A DNA stretch of 64,000 nucleotides from JAJPKK01 sp963807015 (GTDB lineage: Bacteria > Pseudomonadota > Alphaproteobacteria > Rhizobiales > Xanthobacteraceae). Made by a program: the position numbers and the translations under genes. The notes under the pieces are model-generated. The model was not told the origin of the DNA. It worked only from the letters and a program-made list of their open reading frames with translations, and did no database searches. Below are positions 53,486-62,020 of the stretch, one piece after another. Where the stretch lies: positions 186,001-250,000 of the forward strand of contig CAWEAS010000013.1 in NCBI GenBank assembly GCA_963807015.1. Reading direction: 5' to 3'. Positions within the stretch are counted from its first letter, which is position 1, and each line of letters begins with the position of its first letter.

Positions 53486-54276
53486 ACCGCGACCTTGGCC
53501 TTGATGTGCGGATGGGGATCGTAACCCTCGACCGTGAAGTCCTCGTAGCGGAAGGCAAAGAGATCGGTGACGGCCGGATTGAGCTTAAGCTGCGGCAACG
53601 CTCGTGGCGGCCGCGCCAGCTGCTGCCGCGCCTGATCGAGGTGGTCGAGATAGAGGTGGGCGTCGCCGAAGGTGTGCACGAAATCTCCCGGCTTCAAGCC
53701 GGTGACCTGCGCCACCATCACAGTCAGCATGGCATAGGAGGCGATGTTGAACGGAACGCCGAGGAAGACATCGGCGGAGCGTTGGTAGAGCTGACACGAC
53801 AGCTTGCCGCCCGCGACATAGAACTGGAACAGGCAATGGCACGGCGGCAGCGCCATCTTGTCTACATCGGCCGGATTCCAGGCGGTAACGATGAGGCGGC
53901 GTGAATCCGGATTGCGCCGAATGGCGGCGACCAAGTCGGAGATCTGGTCGATGGTGGCGCCGCTCGCCGTCGGCCATGAGCGCCATTGACGGCCATAGAC
54001 CGGACCGAGATCGCCATGCGCGTCCGCCCATTCGTCCCAGATCGAAACGCCGTGATCGTTGAGGTATTTGACGTTGGTGTCGCCGGCCAGGAACCACAGC
54101 AGCTCGTAAATGATTGACTTGAGATGCAGCTTCTTGGTGGTGACGAGCGGAAAGCCGGCGGCGAGATCGAACCGCATCTGATGGCCGAAAATCGACTGCG
54201 TGCCGGTACCGGTACGGTCGCGCTTTTCCACGCCGTCGGTCAGGACTCGCTGCACCAGGTCGAGATATTGCCGCAT
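53482..54276 (-). CDS. thyA: Thymidylate synthase
   Basis: Makes dTMP from dUMP with methylene-tetrahydrofolate; 264 residues, the usual length. The N-terminus MRQYLDLVQRVLTDGVEKRD, catalytic Cys in LPPCHCLFQFYV, dUMP-site QRSADVFLGVPFNIASYA and C-terminal GYDPHPHIKAKVAV are all canonical. Start ATG 54276. First gene of thyA-folA. Confidence 0.97.
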   Translation of the reverse strand: MRQYLDLVQRVLTDGVEKRDRTGTGTQSIFGHQMRFDLAAGFPLVTTKKLHLKSIIYELLWFLAGDTNVKYLNDHGVSIWDEWADAHGDLGPVYGRQWRSWPTASGATIDQISDLVAAIRRNPDSRRLIVTAWNPADVDKMALPPCHCLFQFYVAGGKLSCQLYQRSADVFLGVPFNIASYAMLTVMVAQVTGLKPGDFVHTFGDAHLYLDHLDQARQQLARPPRALPQLKLNPAVTDLFAFRYEDFTVEGYDPHPHIKAKVAV

Positions 54277-54423
54277 CAGGATCAGGAATCAGAGGACGGG
54301 AATCAGACCAGAATCTAGATCAACAGCTGGAGCATTCAAGCCGACCTCGCGCATCCCCGCGAGACGCAACGCTCCGACCTCGGCCTGAACTCCCGATCGC
54401 TGTCACCCTGATCCCTGAAGGCC

Positions 54424-55980
54424 TCACTCCTCGACGAAGACCTCTTCGCGCTTCGCCCGGATCATCGGCAGCACCGCGATGATCAGCAGCAGTATCGCGA
54501 GGCCGATCAAGGTGCCGGAAATCGGCCGGGTAAAGAACGTGGTCGGATCGCCGCGGGCGATCAGCATGGCGCGGCGCAGGTGCTCTTCCATCATCTGTCC
54601 GAGCACGAACCCGAGCAGCAAGGGCGCCGGCTCGAAGTCATGTTTGACGAGCCAATAACCAATGATGCCGAACAGCGCGGTCAACACGCAGTCGAACGGC
54701 GCGTTGTTGATGGAATAGACGCCGATCGAACAGAAGATCAGGATCGCCGGGAACAGGAACCGGTACGGCACCTGCAACAGCTTCACCCACATGCCGACCA
54801 TGGGCAGGTTGATGACGATCAGCATGAGGTTGCCAACCCACATCGAGGCGATCATGCCCCAGAACAGGTCGGGTTGCTTGGTCATCACCTGCGGTCCCGG
54901 CACGATGCCATGGATGGTCATGGCGCCGACCATGAGGGCCATCACGGCGTTCGGCGGGATACCGAGCGTGAGCAGGGGGATGAACGAGGTCTGAGCCGCC
55001 GCGTTGTTGGCGCTTTCAGGGGAGGCCACGCCTTCGATGGCGCCGCGTCCGAACCGCGACGGATCGCGCGAGAATTTCTTCTCGAACGTGTAGGCCGCAA
55101 ACGAGGCGATGACGGCGCCGCCGCCCGGCAAAATGCCGAGGATCGACCCCAGAATCGTGCCGCGTCCGATCGGGCCTGCCGATGCCTTCAGATCGGGCCA
55201 GGTCGGCATGAGGCCGGTCAACTTGGTCTTGAGGACGTCGCGCGATTCCGCCTGCTCCAGGTTGCGCATGATTTCGGCGAAGCCGAACACGCCCATGGCG
55301 ACGACCACGAAGCCGATGCCGTCGGACAGTTCGGGAATGTCGAAGGCCATGCGCGATTGGCCGGTCTCGATGTCGGAGCCGACCATCGACATCAGGAGGC
55401 CCGTCACCACCATGGCGAGCGCCTTGAGGATCGAACCGCGAGCGAGCACCACGGCAAAGCACAAGCCGAGCACCATGAGCGAGAAATATTCGGCCGGGCC
55501 GAACAGCAGCGCGAGCGAGGTGAGCGGCGCCCCGAGCGCGGCGACCAGCACCGTCGATACGCAGCCGGCGAAGAACGATCCGATGGCCGCAATCGCGAGC
55601 GCCGGACCGGCACGACCCTGGCGGGCCATCTGATGGCCGTCGAGCGTCGTCATCACCGAGGATGATTCACCCGGGATGTTGATGAGGATGGATGTGGTCG
55701 AACCGCCATACTGGGCGCCGTAATAGATGCCCGCGAGCATGATGAGCGCGCCGACCGGCGGCAGGCCGAAGGTGATCGGCAACAGCATCGCGATGGTGGC
55801 GAGCGGGCCGACGCCGGGCAGCACGCCGATCAGCGTGCCGATGATCGCGCCGATCAGGCAGAGAAGGATGTTCCACGGCACCCAGATCGAATGCACGTCT
55901 CCGAACAGGGTGAACTTGTATTCCACGAACTGGAATACGACGCCGAAGCCCTGACCGAGATGTGAAAGCAGGTCTATCAT
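54424..55980 (-). CDS. tctA: Tripartite tricarboxylate transporter, large permease TctA
   Basis: Inner-membrane transport subunit of the TTT family, 518 residues with about eleven membrane segments. Signature IGVLPGVGPLATIAMLLPIT and YGAQYGGSTTSILINIPGES (TctA motifs), then GRGTILGSILGILPGGGAVI. Couples uptake of a tricarboxylate or other organic acid to a cation gradient. The tctB gene lies 46 bases upstream in transcription order. A tctC binding-protein gene, usually in the cluster, is not in this window. Confidence 0.95.
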   Translation of the reverse strand: MIDLLSHLGQGFGVVFQFVEYKFTLFGDVHSIWVPWNILLCLIGAIIGTLIGVLPGVGPLATIAMLLPITFGLPPVGALIMLAGIYYGAQYGGSTTSILINIPGESSSVMTTLDGHQMARQGRAGPALAIAAIGSFFAGCVSTVLVAALGAPLTSLALLFGPAEYFSLMVLGLCFAVVLARGSILKALAMVVTGLLMSMVGSDIETGQSRMAFDIPELSDGIGFVVVAMGVFGFAEIMRNLEQAESRDVLKTKLTGLMPTWPDLKASAGPIGRGTILGSILGILPGGGAVIASFAAYTFEKKFSRDPSRFGRGAIEGVASPESANNAAAQTSFIPLLTLGIPPNAVMALMVGAMTIHGIVPGPQVMTKQPDLFWGMIASMWVGNLMLIVINLPMVGMWVKLLQVPYRFLFPAILIFCSIGVYSINNAPFDCVLTALFGIIGYWLVKHDFEPAPLLLGFVLGQMMEEHLRRAMLIARGDPTTFFTRPISGTLIGLAILLLIIAVLPMIRAKREEVFVEE

Positions 55981-56026
55981 GGCTTGTCACTTACGCTGTT
56001 GATGCGGGCCGCAGCCGGCATACGTT

Positions 56027-56746
56027 TCATCGGACCCCGATGCCTTTGATGATCGCCGCCATATCCCAGCTGACGGGCCAAATCTGCATCGGCAAGTTGA
56101 GCGCGTAGACGAACAGGAAAACGCAGAACGCCGTCAGGACGACACCCCAAATGAGCGTCTCGATGACGCGCGCCTCCGGCGTCGCGCCGGCAGCGGCGCA
56201 TATGCTCACGAAGCTCGCAATGGCGAGGCCGAGCGGCCGAACGAAAATCGCAAACAGCACCACCGAAGCGGTGACGAACATCGGGCCGCGCAAGTAGAAG
56301 CGATCGATGCCCGGGCCCTTGGTGGATAGCCCGGTTGCCGAAACCGCAAGACCCAGTGCCATCAGCAGATAAGCAAACATGCGCGGCGCCGTTCCGGGGC
56401 CGAACGCGAAACCGCGCATGCCCGGCAGGTCGCGCGCCGCCTCATGGGCAAACAGCGCAAGCGCGACAAGCGCGGCACCGCCGAAATAATCACGCGGGCT
56501 GGCGGGCGCGCCAAGCATCCCGACGAGGAGGAAGACCAGAGCATAGAAGCCGAACACCTCGGCGACGTAGCGGTAGAATTCGGGCGCAGCGACAACGGAA
56601 CCGAGGAAGTTTGGAACCCATCCAACCGCTACACCCAGCGCCACCACCGCAATGACGGCCAGTCCGCCACCGATTTTGAGATAAAGCGCTTGCTTCGCCG
56701 ATTCAGGTGTTCCTATCGCCTCCGCATGCGGCGGTACTTCCGACAT
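56027..56746 (-). CDS. tctB: Tripartite tricarboxylate transporter, small permease TctB
   Basis: 239 residues, with five or six predicted membrane segments (e.g. YLKIGGGLAVIAVVALGVAV, FYALVFLLVGMLGAPASPRD). The sequence PGIDRFYLRGPMFVTASVVL and FVRPLGLAIASF are typical of TctB. It has no enzymatic motif. The ATG at 56746 follows GGGGAGGAG; a TTG directly before it is less likely. Forms the membrane unit with TctA. Confidence 0.9.
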   Translation of the reverse strand: MSEVPPHAEAIGTPESAKQALYLKIGGGLAVIAVVALGVAVGWVPNFLGSVVAAPEFYRYVAEVFGFYALVFLLVGMLGAPASPRDYFGGAALVALALFAHEAARDLPGMRGFAFGPGTAPRMFAYLLMALGLAVSATGLSTKGPGIDRFYLRGPMFVTASVVLFAIFVRPLGLAIASFVSICAAAGATPEARVIETLIWGVVLTAFCVFLFVYALNLPMQIWPVSWDMAAIIKGIGVR

Positions 56747-56869
56747 CAACTCCTCCCCTCCGCGCTGGCTTTCCGATGTGGGACACCAGCTTATGCCCTT
56801 GTTTGTCCCCTAGCACAAGGCAGGCCGCCACCGGAAGCCTTCGTTGTAGGCGACGCTTGAAATCGGTCG

Positions 56870-57400
56870 TTACACCAGTCCGAAAAGTCCGAACAAAGCG
56901 GCGGCCGCGAACGCAAACAGCGGCGAGACCCGGGTCCATTGCACGAGTGCGAAAGTCACTGCAGTGATCGCGTAGGCGACGAGCCCGCGATCGGCGGCGC
57001 GCGCAATGACGAATGCACTCGCCGCGATCAGGCCGATGGTCACCGGCACCAGTCCCGACTGGATCGCAATCCGCCACCTCGCGGTGCGAAAACGATCGAG
57101 CACCCGCGACACGGCCCACGCCAGAACGCAGGTGGGGCCGCACATGCCGACCGTTGCCACCAGCGCGCCCGTAACGCCGCCGAAGTAGTAGCCAAGGAGG
57201 GCGACGAACATCACGTTCGGTCCCGGCGCCGCCTGCGCCATGGCAAACAGCGCGGTGAACTCGCGATCCGTCAGCCAATGGGCGACATCGACGAACTGCC
57301 GATGCATCTCCGGTACCGCCGCGCTCGCACCGCCGACGGCGAACAGCGACAGCGTCGCGAACCGCAGAAACAGGCTGATGAGGGAGGGCGGATCATGCAT
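56870..57400 (-). CDS. Chromate transporter, second half-size subunit
   Basis: 176 residues; short-chain ChrA-type permease half. The family pattern FLRFATLSLFAVGGASAAVP and MAQAAPGPNVMFVALLGYYF matches the CHR domain (P-G-P-N). The start chosen is ATG 57400 (MHDPPSLI); an in-frame ATG at 57418 is possible. The gene overlaps the end of the upstream CHR half by eight bases. The two halves probably assemble as a heterodimer. Substrate chromate or sulfate, not proven. Confidence 0.9.
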   Translation of the reverse strand: MHDPPSLISLFLRFATLSLFAVGGASAAVPEMHRQFVDVAHWLTDREFTALFAMAQAAPGPNVMFVALLGYYFGGVTGALVATVGMCGPTCVLAWAVSRVLDRFRTARWRIAIQSGLVPVTIGLIAASAFVIARAADRGLVAYAITAVTFALVQWTRVSPLFAFAAAALFGLFGLV

Positions 57401-57979
57401 TGGTGCGTGGCCATGCAAATCCGATGCTCACCGGCACCAGCACCAGGAGCGTCAATGGCAGGCTGAAGCCGAGGAGCCCTACGCCCACGAAGATGGCGAG
57501 AGCGACGCCATGCGCAGGCCCTAGGCGCATACGACGAAGGGGCGCGGCGACCTGCAAGGCCGTCGACAGGATCATGCCTGCGGCTGCCGCGGCGAGACCC
57601 GACAACATCCCCTCGAGCCGCGGCAGCGCGCCGAAGCGACGGTAGAAGATACCGACGACGATCATCAGCAGCACCGATGGCCCGAGGAGGCCGCTCAAGC
57701 AGGCGAGTGCGCCGGCGAGCCCGCGAACCCGCATCCCGAACACGGCAGAGACATTGACGATGTTGGGTCCCGGCAGGAACTGGCAGAGTGCCAGGATGTC
57801 GTTGAACTCCTCCGGCGTCATCCAGCGTTTTTCGTCGACGAGCATCCGCCGCGACCAAGCCAATACGCCGCCGAAGCTCGAGATCGAAACGCGGGCGAAC
57901 GCGAGGAAGAGTTCACCAACGGTCGGGGGGAAGGGTTCAGGGATTTGGACGGCGCGGGAGGCGTGATTTCGTTCGACAT
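57393..57979 (-). pseudogene. Chromate transporter, first half-size subunit, probable -1 frameshift near the start
   Basis: The permease core reads PPTVGELFLAFARVSISSFG, then GVLAWSRRMLVDEKRWMTPE and ALCQFLPGPNIVNVSAVFGM, the CHR domain. This frame has no plausible start close by. A natural N-terminus, MSNEITPPAPSK from ATG 57979, is in another frame and joins the core if the C-tract at 57925-57930 had seven C rather than six. The span of 587 bases is one short of a multiple of three. So the gene is probably intact in nature or just broken by one deletion. Overlaps its partner half by eight bases. Confidence 0.75.
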
Positions 57980-58159
57980 GGGCGTGGAATAACCCAGGAC
58001 AAACTTGAGATGCAGACGATTTGACCGGTCGCACGCCCGCCGGGCCTGCATCGCAACAAAGATTTACAGATTTCTCCGGCCGCCTCACCAGACCAAGACC
58101 AAAGCCCCGAGCGACGGCGCCGTTCACGCCTCTTTCTCCCTGGCCCATCAACCCTTATA

Positions 58160-58510
58160 TTGAGTGTGCCGGCTTGCCGGCTATGGCGATAAATGGCCGT
58201 CGTAATAAACCATTCGGACCCGGGGGCAGTACCCGGCGCCTCCACCACCAGGGCTCAGAGGTCAGTAATCATCACTGATTGCTGATCACTGGTTCCTGAT
58301 CCGGGGGCGAAACAGGATCGACGAGGGCGTAAAGGGCGTGCTTTTGCTCGGTATGGTTCCGCCGTTATCGGGCCACTGCAATAGTTGCCAACGACAACTA
58401 TGCTCCGGTTGCTCAGGCCGCGTAAGCGGTTTGAAATACCGATCTAAAGTCCTGACGTCTTAGCAGCGTCAGGCGGGGTTCGGGGGCACCTGGCAACAGA
58501 AGCCCCCACT
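58160..58510 (+). ncRNA. ssrA: Two-piece (circularly permuted) tmRNA, alphaproteobacterial type
   Basis: Rescues stalled ribosomes and adds a degradation tag. The acceptor piece comes first, ending CGCCTCC-ACCA at 58247 after a T-arm (CCCGG-GGCAGTA-CCCGG is the stem-loop). A spacer of about 55 bases follows. The coding piece starts GGGGGCG at 58303 and pairs with CGCCTCC as the seven-bp acceptor stem, then ACAGGATCGACG. The tag reading frame at 58387-58425 encodes ANDNYAPVAQAA and a TAA. A final hairpin (GGGGGC ... GCCCCC) with the CCTGGCAACAGAAG loop ends near 58508. The outer limits, especially the 5' end, are approximate. Confidence 0.92.
58261..58291. repeat. Dispersed short repeat, copy 2, inside the tmRNA spacer
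   Basis: Partner of 5581-5629: GTCAGTAATC followed by TGATTGCTGATCACTG at 58276-58291. It occupies the intervening segment that is cut out of the permuted tmRNA precursor. Confidence 0.45.
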
Positions 58511-58655
58511 TCCTTTGGTGCCGTCGCGTGTCGGGCGGATTTGCGTAGTCAGCGGCAAGATTTATTAGGTGTAGGCGGCCGTTCCGGGGCGAGCCGCTTG
58601 CCAAATTTGGATTTTGACGCATTCTCGGCGCTCGCCGTGACCATGGAACGAGAAG

Positions 58656-59276
58656 ATGCCGGTCGACCACATCCGTTATGATCTCCTGACCCAGGATGCG
58701 CTGCGCGGTGTGATTCGCACCGTCTTGACCGACGCTGCCGTCAAGGGGCTGCCCGGCGACCATCATTTCTTCGTCACCTTCGACACCCGCGCCGAAGGCG
58801 TTCGCATCTCCGCGCGGCTGAAGGCGAGCTATCCCGACGAAATGACGATCGTGCTCCAGCACCAATTCTGGGATCTTCAGGTCGGTGACGAAGACTTCGA
58901 GGTCGGCCTCGCATTCAATGCCGTGCCCGAGCGCCTGCACATTCCGTTCAAGGCGGTGAAGGCGTTTTTCGACCCTTCAGTCCAGTTCGGGCTTCAGTTC
59001 ACGGTGGAATTGGATGGCACCGCCAAGGGCAAGGAGACGAAATCTGGGGCCAAGGGGGGACCGAAAGCTAAGACCACGACGCTGGAGGCACTCGCCCCGC
59101 CGCAGAGCGATTCGAAACCAGCGGTGACAGGGAAAAAGGCGAAGTCTAGCCCCAGCGACGAGGCGGCGAAGTCCGAACCTGCCGCCGCCAACGCGGCAGA
59201 GCCCGAAGCACCAGGATCGCCGCCGCCCGCGGCCGGCGGCGAGGTCGTACGCCTCGATCGTTTTCGCAAGAAATAA
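58656..59276 (+). CDS. sspB: SspB family ClpXP adaptor
   Basis: Adaptor that binds ssrA-tagged proteins and delivers them to ClpXP; 206 residues. The SspB fold runs over about residues 1-125 (IRYDLLTQDALRGVIRTVLT; FVTFDTRAEGVRISARLKAS; VGLAFNAVPERLHIPFKAVK). A long Lys/Pro/Ala-rich linker follows, and the tail ends VVRLDRFRKK, the ClpX-docking-type peptide. It lies 146 bases after the tmRNA coding piece on the same strand, pairing tag and adaptor. Confidence 0.93.
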   Translation: MPVDHIRYDLLTQDALRGVIRTVLTDAAVKGLPGDHHFFVTFDTRAEGVRISARLKASYPDEMTIVLQHQFWDLQVGDEDFEVGLAFNAVPERLHIPFKAVKAFFDPSVQFGLQFTVELDGTAKGKETKSGAKGGPKAKTTTLEALAPPQSDSKPAVTGKKAKSSPSDEAAKSEPAAANAAEPEAPGSPPPAAGGEVVRLDRFRKK

Positions 59277-59282
59277 ACGGCG

Positions 59283-59561
59283 CTACTTCAAGTAGGAGCG
59301 CACGACGTCAATCAGCTCTTCCGCGGCGTGCGCGCGCTCCGAGCCGGGCACATCTGCGGGATCGACCACGTGCATGCGGATGTGGTCTTCCACGACTTCG
59401 GCCATCAGGCCGTTGATGGCGCCGCGGGCGCCGGCAATCAGCTGAAGCACGTCGGAACACCCGATTTCCTGCTCCAGCGCGCGTTCGACCGCCTCAATCT
59501 GTCCACGAATGCGCCGGACGCGATTGAGCAGCTTCGTCTTTTCGCGAACCGTGTGAGACAC
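59283..59561 (-). CDS. RcnR-type metal-responsive repressor (CsoR/RcnR/FrmR family)
   Basis: 92 residues from a GTG at 59561, five bases after GGAGG. This start gives VSHT, matching the MSHT of RcnR. The four nickel/cobalt ligands of RcnR are all present at the right places: His3, Cys35 (EIGCSDVLQ), His60 and His64 (EDHIRMHV). FrmR, which responds to formaldehyde, lacks His64, and CsoR has a different Cys/His set. Predicted repressor released by Ni or Co. It lies downstream of, and on the same strand as, a HupE-type permease, which fits control of metal efflux or uptake. Ends six bases before the sspB stop on the other strand. Confidence 0.85.
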   Translation of the reverse strand: MSHTVREKTKLLNRVRRIRGQIEAVERALEQEIGCSDVLQLIAGARGAINGLMAEVVEDHIRMHVVDPADVPGSERAHAAEELIDVVRSYLK

Positions 59562-59733
59562 GCAAACCTCCAGGGACTTCATGCATTTTTAGCAGAAGCA
59601 GACGTTCGCGCCAGCAATTTTGCCGGCACGACATTCACCTGAAGGCTGCCCGGCGCATAGTCTCGCGCACCGGTAGTGGGCGCGTGTGACGTCGCCAGGA
59701 CGAGACATAAAGCGCTAGACTTCGTCTGCGGCT

Positions 59734-60951
59734 TTATCCCTCGACGACGGTCCGGCTGAGAAACCAGAACAAACCCTCGCCGACCAGAAACGACGCCGCA
59801 ATGTCAGTAAAGATCGGTCGTGGAATGCCGAGGCGCGCCTTCACCAGGACCCAGGCGACCGCGAGCGCGCCGAGCACGACGGTCACCTGACCGATCTCGA
59901 CGCCGAGGTTGAAGCCGACGAGAAGCTCGGCGAGGCGCCCGGTCGGCAGCTTCCGCTCGAGCAGATCGGTGGCAAAGCCGAAGCCGTGGATGAGGCCGAA
60001 CACCAGCGTCACGACGAGGCGCACCCGCGCCGCATCGTAAAGTTTGCCGGTCAGCATCAGATAGTTCGACGTGAAAATTCCGCCGCCGATCAGGAGCAGC
60101 GTCGGGAGCGTGACCGGCGCGCCGAGATACTTGGCGCCCGCCATCAAGAAGAGGAGGCCGCCGAGGCCGAGCGCGACGGGCAGCGGATGGCGCGTGCTGT
60201 CCCCGATGTTTTCGGCGCCGATCAACGCGATGGTCAGCGCCACCAGACTGTCGATGTATTGCGCCTCGGGTCGCAGGACGCCGGTGACGGCAAGCGCGAG
60301 GGTCAGGCTATGGCCCAGCGTGAAGCCCGTCACAACGAACAGAAGATCGCGCAGGCGACGCGAGATCAGCACCAAGCCGAGCATGAAGGACATGTGATCG
60401 ACGCCGGTGAAGATGTGCATGATGCCCATCTGCACGAAATCGAGGAAGCCCGCGTATTCGAGCGAGCTCTCGCCAGTCTCGCCCGTCACCGGCAACGTCT
60501 GGCGATCCTTGGTGATGAGCTGCTCGACGAAATCTCCCTTGTCGTTCTGAATCTGCGCAAAGTTGGTGTGGCTTTCGACGAGTTCGAACCAGGCCGACGA
60601 ATGGACCTTGAGATTCGCCGCTTGCGGGCATTCGAAGGTGAACTCGTAGCGGCGGAAGCCCGCGGTCGACGAGATCTGCCGCGGCCCCTCGGTCATCGGG
60701 CAGGCCTGATCGCCGGCGAACGCGCCGACGTGGGCCGCGATGTAGCGACCGAGTTCGTCGACCGTCGGCATGTCGCCGTTCTTGGTGATCCGCTTCGACT
60801 CAAGGTCCGGCACCAGGAACTGCATATGGACGGTCGCGCCCGCGACCTGCCAGGACGAGAAGGTCTCGCTGCGGGTGTGCGCCGAGGCGGGTGCCGCAAG
60901 GCCGACGAGAAGCGCCGCGATGATCGCGCCGATGATGCGAGCCGCCCTCAT
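59734..60951 (-). CDS. HupE/UreJ family membrane protein with a periplasmic N-terminal domain
   Basis: 405 residues. Signal peptide ending PASA-H, then a periplasmic domain of about 140 residues (IAAHVGAFAGDQACPMTEGP; LVESHTNFAQIQNDKGDFVE). The C-terminal half is the HupE/UreJ nickel-cobalt permease domain, with the metal motif HIFTGVDHMSFMLGL and the later GLIHGFGFATDLL. The classic HupE is only about 190 residues, so the N-terminal domain is extra. The gene's ATG overlaps the PpiC stop (ATGA). The RcnR-like gene 172 bases downstream supports metal handling. Confidence 0.9.
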   Translation of the reverse strand: MRAARIIGAIIAALLVGLAAPASAHTRSETFSSWQVAGATVHMQFLVPDLESKRITKNGDMPTVDELGRYIAAHVGAFAGDQACPMTEGPRQISSTAGFRRYEFTFECPQAANLKVHSSAWFELVESHTNFAQIQNDKGDFVEQLITKDRQTLPVTGETGESSLEYAGFLDFVQMGIMHIFTGVDHMSFMLGLVLISRRLRDLLFVVTGFTLGHSLTLALAVTGVLRPEAQYIDSLVALTIALIGAENIGDSTRHPLPVALGLGGLLFLMAGAKYLGAPVTLPTLLLIGGGIFTSNYLMLTGKLYDAARVRLVVTLVFGLIHGFGFATDLLERKLPTGRLAELLVGFNLGVEIGQVTVVLGALAVAWVLVKARLGIPRPIFTDIAASFLVGEGLFWFLSRTVVEG

Positions 60952-62015
60952 CGCTTGCCCTGTTCTTTTTCTTTTCGCGGTGCCGCGGGCGTCTCGTCGG
61001 TTTGCACGCCGGAGTCCCTCGCGGCCTCATCCGCCTCATAGGCCGTGCGATAATCGTCCGCGACAAGAATGTCGGCCTTGCCGCGCAGAAATTTCTCGTC
61101 CGCACGTTCGAGCCGCTTCTTCGCCGCCTCGTTGTAGTCCTGCAGCACCTGACTCTTCGCGCGCTCGAAGCTCGCGGGCACCGGGCGCACGTTGTTGACC
61201 ATCTGCACGATGTGGATGCCGTCGTCGGCGACGACCGGATCGCACACCTGGCCGTTATCTAGCGAGAGCGCGAACGAGAAGATCAGATCACCGACGTGGA
61301 TCTTCTGGGCGAAATAGAACTCCTCGTTGCCCGGGGGGGCGCCGCGACCGCGACCGCCGCCGACCTCCTCAAGACCGTAGTTCTTGAGCACGTCAGCGAC
61401 GGGCGCACCGGCACGCAACGCGTCCGCAGCCTGCCGCATCAGAACCATCGCACCGCGGTCGTCGGCTCGCGGCTTGGACAACAGCAGGTCGTGAAGCGTC
61501 ATCAGGCCTTCGGACGCGTATTTGCCGGAGTTCTCCTCATAGAACTTGCGCAGCTCGGCGTCGCTTGGCCGGCCGGCGGTCACGCTCGCCGCAACCTGCT
61601 GCTCGACCGCGGCGACGAGGGCCGCGCGCGTGTCGGGATCGTTGGACGGAAAATCCAATTCCAGGCCGCGATGCACGAACAACTCTTCCCGTACCATGTC
61701 CTGGAGAACCTTCATGCGCTGCGGCATCGTGGTTTCGCCGAACGGCATGGTGTAGAGAGCTTCAGTCTGGGCGATGAAATCGGTTCGCAGGATCGGACGC
61801 TGATTGACAAGCGCAACGTTCTCGGGAGGGACCGTGTGGGTGACCGTCCCTTTGGCCGTGAAGAGACCATAGCCCGCTATCCCAAGCCCGACGATGGTTC
61901 CGATGCTGAGCAGGACCAGCGAGCGCGCGGGATTGACGACCTTGAAATTCCAAAAGCCGACGAGCGAGTACGGCGGCTTGTCGATGGGGGTCTCGTTTGC
62001 CTCAAGCATTCTCAT
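60948..62015 (-). CDS. Membrane-anchored parvulin-type peptidyl-prolyl isomerase
   Basis: 355 residues. An N-terminal membrane helix at about 32-52 (LVLLSIGTIVGLGIAGYGLF) anchors a periplasmic chain. A SurA_N-like helical part (MVREELFVHRGLELDFPSND) precedes a PpiC-like C-terminal domain (DLIFSFALSLDNGQVCDPVV; DDGIHIVQMVNNVRPVPA). A folding helper for envelope proteins. It overlaps the HupE gene by four bases (ATGA) and starts five bases after the di-heme cytochrome, so is tightly coupled to both. The client is probably one of them. Confidence 0.88.
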   Translation of the reverse strand: MRMLEANETPIDKPPYSLVGFWNFKVVNPARSLVLLSIGTIVGLGIAGYGLFTAKGTVTHTVPPENVALVNQRPILRTDFIAQTEALYTMPFGETTMPQRMKVLQDMVREELFVHRGLELDFPSNDPDTRAALVAAVEQQVAASVTAGRPSDAELRKFYEENSGKYASEGLMTLHDLLLSKPRADDRGAMVLMRQAADALRAGAPVADVLKNYGLEEVGGGRGRGAPPGNEEFYFAQKIHVGDLIFSFALSLDNGQVCDPVVADDGIHIVQMVNNVRPVPASFERAKSQVLQDYNEAAKKRLERADEKFLRGKADILVADDYRTAYEADEAARDSGVQTDETPAAPRKEKEQGKR

Positions 62016-62020
62016 GACAG

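Noticed and set aside
59283..59561. Calling the repressor FrmR (formaldehyde) or CsoR (copper)
   Set aside because: His3 and His64 together with Cys35/His60 match RcnR; FrmR lacks His64 and CsoR uses a second Cys.
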